64,000 nt of DNA, from the NCBI GenBank assembly GCA_001936135.1, contig CP012816.1, positions 3,283,501-3,347,500 on the forward strand, written 5' to 3'. Below the pieces are notes generated by a model. It was not told the DNA's origin, ran no database searches, and was given only the letters and a program-made list of their open reading frames with translations. A program made the translations under genes and the position numbers. Position 1 is the stretch's first letter. Each line of letters opens with the position of its first letter. The DNA comes from Saccharomycopsis fibuligera x Saccharomycopsis cf. fibuligera. Taxonomy: Eukaryota > Ascomycota > Saccharomycetes > Ascoideales > Saccharomycopsidaceae. This document shows, one piece after another, positions 49,123 to 58,500 of the stretch.

Positions 49123-49824
49123 ATGAGTGGTAGAAGATTTGGTGGGTTCGGCGGCGGTGCCTTTGGCCTCGGCATTGACTATAACGAATTAAAAGAAGTG
49201 CACCTTGACATGGACAAAAAAAAGACAATGGTGCTACCAGTTAATGGTCCGTTAAATGAAATAGAAAAAATACAAACTGCACAATTTATACATTTTCAAG
49301 AAATTGTCAGAGACGGGCCGTTTTATACCGGGTCGTTGCTCGATAATGGTAAAAGAAAAGTGGAAGGTGTTGGCATTAATGATGGGATTAAGCGATACTC
49401 TGATAAATATGCCAAAAAGAGAAAAATACTAAGATCTATAAGTGATCATCCATTCAAGATAGATTTTTTCCCCGCTGAACTACATGATGTTATGAATCGA
49501 AACAGTAATGCAAAAGGAGGGTTGCATTTGACAGGATTCCAAGCAAAAACTGATAAATTCTATTTGGATAGTCTAAGTAATGGTAACGAAGATGAAAATG
49601 AAGATGAAATATCCAAAGCAATGTTGGAAAAATTGAAAAACATTGCTGAAGTGGAAGATGATAAAGATAAGAAAGACGATGTTGAAGCAGATTTCGAAGA
49701 GGAAGAAGAAGATGAGTTCGATGATGATGACGATGACGACTATAACGCGGAGAAATACTTTGAAGATGGTGATGATGACTTTGGTGGGGATATGGGTGGT
49801 GACGATGACGAAGCTGCATTTTGA
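49123..49824 (+). CDS. RPC31: RNA polymerase III subunit C31
   Basis: Component of the Rpc82-Rpc34-Rpc31 subcomplex that directs Pol III initiation. 233 residues (251 in S. cerevisiae) from the ATG at 49123; the frame is open 14 codons upstream. The Gly-rich N terminus MSGRRFGGFGGGAFGLGIDY, the central basic block YSDKYAKKRKILRSISDHPFKIDFFPAELHDVM and the very acidic Glu/Asp C-terminal tail ending GGDDDEAAF are all typical of the family. The acidic tail is roughly residues 180-233. Confidence 0.93.
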   Translation: MSGRRFGGFGGGAFGLGIDYNELKEVHLDMDKKKTMVLPVNGPLNEIEKIQTAQFIHFQEIVRDGPFYTGSLLDNGKRKVEGVGINDGIKRYSDKYAKKRKILRSISDHPFKIDFFPAELHDVMNRNSNAKGGLHLTGFQAKTDKFYLDSLSNGNEDENEDEISKAMLEKLKNIAEVEDDKDKKDDVEADFEEEEEDEFDDDDDDDYNAEKYFEDGDDDFGGDMGGDDDEAAF

Positions 49825-52093
49825 GAAAATCAAATCAAAGACAATTATTTTGTTTACGTTGCTCTTTGTGGAAATCTCATATTTTTAATTGGTTTATTCT
49901 TTCCTGTTTTTAGTTTGTTTATTCGCTTCTTGTTTTGTATTTTTATACCATTATTTCAATCCTGCATCTAATTATTGTTACACTTAGTACATTTACGCCA
50001 TTTTTGTACATTAGGCAGCACCATAGAAACACTTGGAATGACTGTAATATCTACTTTGATCGCTCACTTGTAACAGATAAAACGTACACTTAATTTACAC
50101 GACGAAAGTTATAATTATAAGATTGAATTGTCATTCATTATAGTGTATATATCTATGAACCATCATGATACTACCATATCAAAAACAAAGTCTTGAAAGC
50201 ATTTATCAGAGTCATTAAATCAGTTTTGGATGTTTTGTAATCAATCAGAGTGTCATACAGTGTGAATATTCAAGATCATCATAAAAACGCTTAGACTTTT
50301 GAATATGAACCTTCGTATCATGATGGATTGCACATGGCAAATACTTTAGAAATATAAATTGACAAATTTATAATCAAAAGTAACATTATCCACTAGCATT
50401 AGTTAGTAAGTCAAATCACTGGTGGCAATACTTCATTCTAAGCAAACTATTAAATCAAGAAATCTTGAAAAAGGTCAGCAAAAAGCCGTTCATCAACTAT
50501 TATCCACCAACACCCCTAAAATTTGTACACAAGGAATGCGACTACTGTTATCACTAACAGTGATGAGTAACGTATTATGTCCGCCCGGCGTTAATTGTCA
50601 TCATAATAAAATCATAAGAGTATTTTTGTTGAAGATAAGAAATCACATACTAAACTGCAGTTAGTATAAAAGAGCATAAAGGTTGGCAACTAGTCAAAAT
50701 TGTATATCATCCGCCTCCTTAGGAGGCGATGAGGACCCACGATTTATCTTCAACAGCTGTAGCTTGGTACACATAAAGGCTCATACAAGGCTGAAACTTA
50801 ACGAGATGCGAGTTGTCGACACAGAATATTCAGTAGGAACAATTGGTCTTGTAGCAAATAATCATAGCAGAAAAAGCTTTAGCTGTTCATCATGGGCGCG
50901 TAGGTTGAAGAGAAGAAAAAAAAATAAAAAACATACCATATTGACAAACAAGGTCAAATGAAAGGCCGTTATCCAAGCGAGCATCTAACGGTTAACAAAA
51001 TCAGCAACAATGCTGACCATCTGAACCGATAGAAGCCAGCTTTAAAGAGAGGCGACCATGCTGGCAGGAAAGAACGGCAAAAAAGAAAGGAGAGAGAAAG
51101 GCACAGTAAAAAAATTTTCCATGCTGTATTTATACGCCACGGGGGATCCTTGAGGAAGAATGATCTAGGTGTATTACCCCCCGCAGGACATAACTACTAT
51201 CCAATCACATGCTGTTCCTTCTTTAGGTTACGAGCCCTCTATTCAGACGACGACAACGACGAGAACGACGACGATGCACCGCTGTTCTGGACTGCAGACG
51301 CCGGGAAGAGAGAATTCCAAAACGGCAAGCAGCGACAGCGATCCAAGACCTCGACAGCACTTAGCAGCCAAAACAGTACGACAGACCAGTCGGAAATGCT
51401 AATTGACAATTCCGTTTGTTCTATTCCCTGCCACCAACATTCCATGAGCGCATTTGGAGTATCCTCAAAGGTATGCTTCTTCTAGGTAGATCAACGTCGG
51501 CTGGCTGTTTTCTGCTTTCGAGAATTAACTGCAGCGTCTGCTGGCTGTCTTTTGCTCATGAGCTGCGCAACGGTGCAACAGTGGGCTGTATTATATAAGC
51601 TGCGAGGTACTTCTCTGTTGTTGCTAAAGTTAGGGTTCGGATCGCCTGGATGTCACTTTCTACAGTGTCAAGCATTTAAATAAGCGTCGCTGCTTGCTGC
51701 CAATTAACTCTTTCTCGTTTCCTCACCTTCTTACTTTCCCATATACTCTCGTCCTGTACTTCGCTTCTCTCTTTCCTTTCCTTTCCTTCTTTTCTTCTTT
51801 TTTTCTTTTTTTCAATCGCCTTCCTCTGTTAGTGTCTGTTTTACTTCCATCCACTACTAGTGCCGAGTCTAGACATAAATACCTGCCAGTCTATATCTTG
51901 ACACACTCTTTCGGACTACTACTGCTAAAGCTCCCGATCTCTTTTTTTTTTCCGCTCTCTCCGATTAAATTCCTATTCTCTTTTCCATTCTTATCATCTT
52001 TGCGCAATATCAGTGTTCGAGTTTATCCCATAGACAACTAAATCATTTTTAAGTCATCATTTTTGAATTCTTTTCTCTCCCTACCGACACAAG
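49825..52093. other. Long intergenic region RPC31 / YPC1
   Basis: 2.27 kb without a supportable gene. It holds a 17-base perfect palindrome (50712-50728), an isolated G+C-rich patch (line 51241-51300 is 34/60 G+C), and a long pyrimidine-rich leader before YPC1 (about 51715-52090). The open frame at 51150-51485 starts at TTG, has no family features and sits in the G+C-rich patch, so I read it as chance. A TATATAA lies at about 51592. Confidence 0.55.
50712..50728. other. 17-base perfect palindrome CGCCTCCT-T-AGGAGGCG
   Basis: Two 8-base arms complement each other around one central base in otherwise AT-rich DNA. It resembles a dimeric transcription-factor site or a small hairpin. About 0.9 kb downstream of RPC31 and 1.4 kb upstream of YPC1. 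Confidence 0.7.
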
Positions 52094-52987
52094 ATGCCCC
52101 AGATATCAGAGTACTTAAACTTGCCCTTTCAGATCTCCATCCCGTATCCGGATCCAAAGGATACATACAGCTTCTGGGGTACCCCAACCTCTACCATCGA
52201 CTGGTGTGAGGAAAATAACGTCATCTCAAGTTACATTAGTGAATTCGTCAATACTACCACTAATTCCGTATTTATGTTTTTTGCTCTATTTGCGATATAC
52301 AGGTCAGTACAAAATGGGTTTGAAAAACGTTTTGTAATTGGTAATTGTGGTTTTCTTCTCGTGGGTATTGGCAGTTGGTTATTCCATATGACTTTGCTCT
52401 ACGAATTTCAACTACTTGATGAATTGCCAATGCTTTATGCCACTTGTGTGCCATTTTGGAGTATGTTTTCTACCGGTAAATCCAACAAACAAACCATTTT
52501 CATGGCTACTGCAGTTACAACTTTAGCTGCCATCATCACTAGCATCTACTTATATATTAGAGACCCAACATTCCATCAAGTTAGTTATGCATTTTTGAAT
52601 TTTGCGATTATCGGAAAATCCTACCATGTTATCAATAATTCTATTGATCACGCCAAGTATGCTAAAGAAGTCAAACAAATGAATTCACTAATGATACGAG
52701 GTGTGTTGTTTTTCCTTTTTGGTTATTTTTTATGGAATTTGGATATCCATTTATGTGTTAACATTACTCAGTTGAAAAGATTTGTGGGCATACCTTACGG
52801 TTTCTTATTGGAAGGTCATGGCTGGTGGCATTTTTTTACTGGATTGGGAGTCTACTATTATGACATTTTCCTTGAATATTTGAGATTATTTGAACTCGGT
52901 AAACAGGACGATTTTTATTTGACAACTAGATTCTTGATCCTTCCAGATCTTGAAAAGAGAGTTAAGCTGAAGAAAAAGGAATTGTGA
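52094..52987 (+). CDS. YPC1: Alkaline (phyto)ceramidase
   Basis: ER membrane hydrolase that breaks phytoceramide or dihydroceramide to a long-chain base and fatty acid (Ypc1/Ydc1 family). 297 residues (Ypc1 316). Family hallmarks: GTPTSTIDWCEENNVISSYISEF near 30-50, first metal and catalytic region GSWLFHMTLLYEFQLLDELPMLY (about 96-118), and the late histidines in LLEGHGWWHFFTGLGVYYYD (about 236-255). Seven hydrophobic segments are visible. The C terminus is basic (KKKEL), short and possibly an ER signal. I cannot tell YPC1 from YDC1 here. It lies 4 kb from the Aur1-like gene, which acts on the same substrate pool, but the distance is too large to mean shared control. Confidence 0.93.
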   Translation: MPQISEYLNLPFQISIPYPDPKDTYSFWGTPTSTIDWCEENNVISSYISEFVNTTTNSVFMFFALFAIYRSVQNGFEKRFVIGNCGFLLVGIGSWLFHMTLLYEFQLLDELPMLYATCVPFWSMFSTGKSNKQTIFMATAVTTLAAIITSIYLYIRDPTFHQVSYAFLNFAIIGKSYHVINNSIDHAKYAKEVKQMNSLMIRGVLFFLFGYFLWNLDIHLCVNITQLKRFVGIPYGFLLEGHGWWHFFTGLGVYYYDIFLEYLRLFELGKQDDFYLTTRFLILPDLEKRVKLKKKEL

Positions 52988-53199
52988 GTACTTTTAACTT
53001 AATTTACTCACTCGTTTAGATTCTTCTCTTTTTCTCAGGTTTGTCACTTTTTTCACTTCATGAAACTTAAGCCGGATTTCCTTTATCCTTACGGCACAAG
53101 CACATTAGAAAGCATTTGCCACCATTTATATATAACTTTGCCAAGAAAGAACATAAATACATGTATTGGGCTTTCATATTTGAAATTCAAATCATTAAG

Positions 53200-53202
<3 letters not shown>

Positions 53203-53231
<29 letters not shown>
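53203..53231. repeat. (AT)n dinucleotide run
   Basis: Perfect alternating AT of about 29 bases in the 3' flank of YPC1. Confidence 0.9.
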
Positions 53232-53234
<3 letters not shown>

Positions 53235-53523
53235 AAAAAAACTATATATTCCAACCCATAAATAACAAATAACCTATAAATAAGTAGAGGTTTCCTACTT
53301 TTTTTTTACTCATTTTTTTATGTGTTATATTCGGACTCTGTCAAACTCCTCGACGCCCGTCATCGCCATCGCCATCGCCATCGCCTTCACCGATATTTCT
53401 CTTTACCCTTAGTAATTGCAACAGGATACGGGGTTCACGTGAAATTCACGTAAGCCTAACGCTCAACCACTTTAAATTTCCAAAGCCAAAGAAGAGGAAA
53501 AACTAAAAAGCTCCAAAAATTAT

Positions 53524-53532
53524 AGTGGCAAA
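53524..53532 (+). promoter_or_regulatory. AGTGGCAAA, PACE-like Rpn4 site of UMP1
   Basis: Matches the proteasome-associated control element GGTGGCAAA at 8 of 9 bases, about 145 bases upstream of the UMP1 ATG. Rpn4 controls proteasome and assembly-factor genes including UMP1 in S. cerevisiae; Candida Rpn4 prefers a related sequence, so the fit is good but not proof. Confidence 0.5.
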
Positions 53533-53675
53533 GTAATAGGTGAGCTATTTGGATTTATAAAGTTATCTTAATTTTATTGATTCACCCAAGACAAAACAAA
53601 GCAATTGACTTTGAAGTTACAGACCTTTTGAGCTCTCAATTAGCATAACATAATATCGGTATAATATAGTACATA

Positions 53676-54494
53676 ATGGTATGTTGTGTTCCGTTTTTTA
53701 TGCTTATCCTAACGACTTAATCACTTGATAATATTGGTGAATCATTGATAAAGTTATTTAAGAATGTTATGCTGGTGGGGTTTCCATTAGAAATGGTATT
53801 TGGAAATCTGTGATAATTATTATAATAATTGAATGGAGAAATTATGCTACATTTTATGAATACATTGTTTGTGACATTCCCATAAATTCAGTATGCAACG
53901 CTATTGAGCTTTCGTGAATATACTTAATGCCTCCTTTCCTTGATAATGTTGCAGCATCATCTCAAGTGTCATTAAACCCCAAACATCATTAACACTCCAC
54001 CAAATCCAATATAATAACTTTCAAAACAGGTCAGTACAAAATACTAACAAAAACAGGGTTTACAAGTAGTACCAGATTCCGCTCATCCAAGTGAAGTCAA
54101 CGTCACCAAATATGCCGACGTTGCTCCATCTGTCAACTTACCAGACACCCTCAGAAAACAACAAGGTCCATTATCTATTGCATCTGAAGTAAATGGCCGT
54201 CATCCTTTAGAATCTCGTATTCAAAAATGGGAAGAAAATCAAAGAAACATTAAATTGGAATCCTATAAGAGACTCTTTGGTGCTGCGGAGCCAATGAGAA
54301 GAACTTTGGAATTACAAGTCGTGGAGCAAACTGATTTTAAACCAGCAGTGTTAGGAGAAGCCGCTTCGGGCATTCATAGAGATATCTTGTTGAATAAAGA
54401 TGCAGATATTGATTGGGAAGATATCTATACTGATTTTGATTCACAAATTCCAAGAGATTTTCATAGTGAAATGGAAAGAAAAGTAGGTATTTAA
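53676..54494 (+). CDS. UMP1: Proteasome maturation factor (spliced)
   Basis: Chaperone of 20S proteasome half-mers, degraded as the first substrate on maturation. Exon 1 is only the ATG at 53676-53678; exon 2 is 54057-54494, giving 146 residues (148 in S. cerevisiae). Family sequence runs throughout: LPDTLRKQQGPLS, NGRHPLESRIQKWEENQRN, FGAAEPMRRTLELQVVEQTDF, GIHRDILLNKDADIDWEDIY and the end MERKVGI. Without splicing, no ATG covers the N-terminal half. A PACE-like element upstream supports proteasome-type regulation. The gene converges on RNR2. Confidence 0.95.
53679..54056 (+). other. UMP1 intron (378 bp)
   Basis: Donor GTATGT adjoins the start codon, the canonical branch TACTAAC is at 54042-54048 and the acceptor CAG ends at 54056. 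An earlier CAG at about 54029 precedes the branch site and cannot be the acceptor. I saw no snoRNA box pair inside. Confidence 0.93.
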
Positions 54495-54908
54495 AGGTTT
54501 GCAAGGTGTTTATATTGTCTTATAATTTATTGTCATTTTTAGCTTATTTTATTTCCGTACTTTTGTTTATCATTTATCGTAGTATTCAGTTTATTTGACA
54601 TATTTTTTACGTCAAGATAAATAATCTATGAATTTTATTGCTATTTGCCAAATTATCAAGAAAAACAAGCAACAAAAGAGCTGAAAAACAAAAGGACATA
54701 AAAAAAGTAAAGACATATAAACGGTAGCTCCTTTTTGAAAAGAACAAACCATCCTCAAATGTGGTATCAATATTATTAGCCACAATAGCTAAGAAACATG
54801 AGCAGTAAAAAAACAAAATATTACAAAACGAAAACCGACAATAAAATAAAACCCCAATAAGCCCATTACGATATCATTATTTACAGGCGCTAAAACACAC
54901 AATACTCA
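54495..54908. other. Convergent intergenic region UMP1/RNR2
   Basis: 414 bases of AT-rich 3' flank. Nothing recognized. Confidence 0.55.
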
Positions 54909-56042
54909 TCAAAAATCATCATCAAACTCCAATTGGTCTTCTTCAACGCTACTATTTGGCAAAGATCTGTTACTCTTATTAGACATTTCCATAACTTTCA
55001 CCTTTTGATAATCAGATACTCTTTTTTCAAAAAAATTAGTTTTCCCTGCCAATGAAATGTTTTCCATAAAATCAAATGGATTAGTAACATTGTAAATTTT
55101 TTTTCTGCCCAAAGAAATCAATAATCTATCAGCCACAAACTCAACGTACTGATTCATTAATGAAGCGTTCATCCCAAGCAAAGAGACAGATAGCGCTTCG
55201 TCAAAATAACGCTTTTCAATTTCAACTGCCTCCGTTATTATTCTATCAACTATCTCTGCATCAGGTTTGTTTTCCAAATGTGAATATAGCAAGCAGGCAA
55301 AATCGGTATGAAGACCTTCATCACGACAAATCAACTCATTGGAGAAAGTAAGGCCAGGCATAAGACCTCTTTTCTTGAGCCAAAATATCGAAGCAAAAGA
55401 ACCGGAAAAGAATATACCTTCAACGGCAGCAAATGCTACTAACCTTTCAGAAAACAAAGCGTCTTCATCTTCAATCCATCTAAGCGCCCAGTCGGCTTTT
55501 TCTTTAATGCATGGAATTGTATCAATCGCATTAAATAAAAATTCGGCCTGTTTAGGGTCCAGAATATAAGTATCTATTAACAAAGAATACGTCTCTGAGT
55601 GAACATTTTCCATCATTATTTGAAAACCGTAAAAGCATTTGGCTTCAGGAATCTGCACTTGTGTAGAGAAATTTTGCACAAGATTCTCATTAACAATGCC
55701 ATCCGAAGCGGCAAAAAATGCTAGCACTCTAGAAATGAAAAACTGTTCATTGCTATTCAACTTATAGTTCCAATCATGCAAGTCCTTACCAAGATCAATT
55801 TCCTCGGCGGTCCAGAAAGAAGCTTCTGCTTTTTTGTACATTTGCCATATTTCATGATACTTGATGGGAAATAGTACAAAGCGCTTTTTGTTTTCTTTAA
55901 GTATTGGCTCTTCTGCCTCTTTAGCTTTCAATGCCCCACGATGAGCTTGATATTTCAGTAAAAACTGTTGATGAGGATCATTCATTGTACGGCCCTTACC
56001 TTTGGGGTTGGAATATGATGCAGTGCCGTTATAATCTGACAT
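54909..56042 (-). CDS. RNR2: Ribonucleotide reductase small subunit (R2)
   Basis: Holds the diferric-tyrosyl radical for dNTP synthesis. 377 residues from the ATG at 56042; the frame extends three codons to a TTG. Iron ligands and radical are in place: Asp114 in [10 protein letters not shown], Glu145 and His148 in [10 protein letters not shown], and radical Tyr152, so it is an R2 with catalytic residues, unlike Rnr4. The block [27 protein letters not shown] is normal. The end is EFDDDF, an acidic-Phe tail like the usual R1-binding peptide. The N terminus is shorter than in S. cerevisiae Rnr2 (399). Candida species can carry two R2 genes; I cannot tell which copy this is. Confidence 0.93.
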   Translation of the reverse strand: MSDYNGTASYSNPKGKGRTMNDPHQQFLLKYQAHRGALKAKEAEEPILKENKKRFVLFPIKYHEIWQMYKKAEASFWTAEEIDLGKDLHDWNYKLNSNEQFFISRVLAFFAASDGIVNENLVQNFSTQVQIPEAKCFYGFQIMMENVHSETYSLLIDTYILDPKQAEFLFNAIDTIPCIKEKADWALRWIEDEDALFSERLVAFAAVEGIFFSGSFASIFWLKKRGLMPGLTFSNELICRDEGLHTDFACLLYSHLENKPDAEIVDRIITEAVEIEKRYFDEALSVSLLGMNASLMNQYVEFVADRLLISLGRKKIYNVTNPFDFMENISLAGKTNFFEKRVSDYQKVKVMEMSNKSNRSLPNSSVEEDQLEFDDDF

Positions 56043-58500
56043 AATCTGCAAGTTCTAGATTCCTTAGTGTAGATCTTAATTCTTTATGTCCAGGAAGAAA
56101 GTGATGAGCATGAAGCTATCGGATCGCGGATATCGTTAAGTAAATTGCCTCATCGGTGAAAAAGTATAAAAAGAAAATTTTGTTTTGCTTTTTCACAATA
56201 AACTGCTACCTGCTGCATAGTGACGTTCCACAAGGCAGAGCTCTTATGACAGATGCGATAGACATCTGCCGTTCTTGTGCACACTATAGTTGTTTCTAGC
56301 TGTAGATAAATAGTGTCTTTACAAGATCAAAGACAGGGTAGAATCAGAGACTCTCAAAAACATAACATGTGGTCATTCTTCTTTTCTTTTTGTTCTTTTA
56401 GCTGACGCAGGAAGGTGCCTGCTTAACAACTGCCGTACTTCGTTTGTCAGATAAAGTTTTCGCCATCAGTAGGCGAGTTACCAAGCAGTTAATACCTCAG
56501 TACCTTGCAATTTCGGGGTTTAAACCAATCAAGGTGCCCAATATACTACAAGTAATAAAACAACGGATTAGATTTATGCGGCTGAAAAAAGTAAACAATT
56601 CGAAAAATGAAAAAGGATGGAAAAACAAAGTTAGATTTTTTGATTTCCCGTTAAATATACTTTCGAGACAATTTAACTGTTTTCTTGTGTTCGTTTTTCT
56701 TTGATATGATTAACGTAACCTCCCCAGTCATAAAGCCAAGATTTGTTGTGAATCACAACTTTTGGTTTATCAAAGTTAATCTTTCTTTTTATGCGCAACC
56801 AGAACACCATAGTATGCATGTTAAAATTCGTGCTGCACGATGTAGTAATGTGCTCACAAAATACTGTTGTGTCTCCGCGCATAAATACCACAAATATCAA
56901 CAGAAGGAAGATATTATGATTAGCTGACAAAAAATCGGGTCTTCACAAAAAAACTTGAGGAAAATTTTCAACTCCGGTTTATACAAGCTTACACGTTTCA
57001 ATTATTTGAACTATCATTATTTTGTTGAAGGAGTATCAAATATACTATTAGTATTGGGACAATCTGCAATGTGTTTTGGTCTGTCGGTTTGTACAAGAAT
57101 TGGTTGGATGGTTTTTAGGCTTTGAACTTTGCTGAGCAGTGCGGCGTCTGTCTTCTAAACTGGTGAAACCACTGTTGCTATTGTCTATCCATTCTCTATC
57201 CAGAAGTGCATAAAAGAAGGTTATTTATTGGTATATGACAACATATAGAAAAACTTGAAGCAAAAAATTTTCGCTCCAGAGGTCCTGTGGGCTATTACAA
57301 AAATCGCCCTCAAAACCTCTTAGTTCTAGGAAGCGAATTTTTCAAAAAACTTGCTAGTATCCTTGCTGGGGCCATTGCCATTGCTTTGAATAAAAATAGT
57401 AATAAGGGTGGTAAGGTAAGCTTAAACACTTACAGAGTCTTTTTAACTCTTCAATGTATTAGGTCACCATTATCTTTTCTCTTATCTGCCCCAGAGAAAA
57501 GAATCCGTACTGATGGAACTAGGCTTCGTTTGAACGTTACTAAAAGACCTTTGAGAGACGAGATTAGGGTTTTTTTCTGGAAAAATTCAAGAAGAAAAGA
57601 AATTGTGTTCTTTGCACAATACGTGGAAATCAAATCATGTCACTCACCACTTTAGTGTTAGAGCACTGTTCAGATTTTTGGTGTCGCTAGATCAATGCTT
57701 TGCCTTCGTTGTGGGTAGTGTAAACGATAGCGACATGACTAACCTCGCTGTTGCAGTAGGCGCAATCTGCTTGGCTGTTTAACCAGCTTTTTACATTGTA
57801 TTTGATTTCATAATAAAGTTTTGTTATTACTTATTTCTAAGTTGGCTAATTTTTACAAAGCAAATGTTTACTTCAAAGTTAGAAACTTGCAGTAGGAACA
57901 GACGCATCAAAGTGTAAATGTTCAATTTCAATTTCAATAGGTAACTTTACTAATGCGGCATGGTAAATCAATGTGGAAAAAAAATTTTTTTAAAAAAACT
58001 TTTGTTAGTCTTTAAACTAAAATATAAACTGGTTTCATTGACACATTCGTGAGTACCTTTAATCTATCTTATTTTATACTACAACTCTGCGAAATAATAT
58101 TCATTGAAAAGCAAGTAGACTGGAAAGAATACTGGAAAACTAAAAATCTAGCACATATATGTATCAACATGTAGAAAAGCATTTCATCTTCAAGGGCTTG
58201 CGGTTTTTATTGAGTCACACCATATTTTCCTAAATCTCCTAGGAAGCCACTATAACTGAATGAAAAAATTTACTCGAACAGCACCTAGCACAATTCTACA
58301 GACAACAGTTAAGGAATATTTAAATTCTATATTTGGTTGAGCATAATGTGCAATGTCATGAGAGAAATCCTAAACTATAGCATAAACTACACCACACCAC
58401 ACCACACCACAAATCAAACAAATTGTACACATAAAAGAAAAATTTTCCAATTCAAAGTTTTCAATTCTAAATAAAAGAACAAAAGATATTTTATTTAAAC
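56043..58500. other. Long intergenic region upstream of RNR2
   Basis: 2.46 kb, no supportable gene. TRM44 ends on the right and RNR2 starts on the left, both minus strand, so it must contain the RNR2 promoter. No MluI-box ACGCGT was seen. A CAGATG...CATCTG inverted pair with 7 bases between lies at about 56250-56268. The 122-codon open frame at 57287-57655 lacks any ATG. An A/T homopurine block sits at 57976-58000. An ACACC repeat (58389-58410) lies 90 bases from the TRM44 stop. Confidence 0.5.
58389..58410. repeat. ACACC pentamer run
   Basis: About four tandem ACACC units followed by AC in the TRM44 3' flank. Confidence 0.85.

Larger units (their letters stand above)
52988..53675. other. 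Intergenic region YPC1 / UMP1 promoter
   Basis: 688 bases with an (AT)n run (53203-53231), an imperfect six-base repeat GCCATC x4 (about 53361-53385) and a proteasome-type control element (53524-53532). No other gene seen. Confidence 0.6.

Noticed and set aside
52988-53400. GCCATC repeats as part of a coding gene
   Set aside because: Frame is short and broken; the stretch lies in the YPC1 3' flank.
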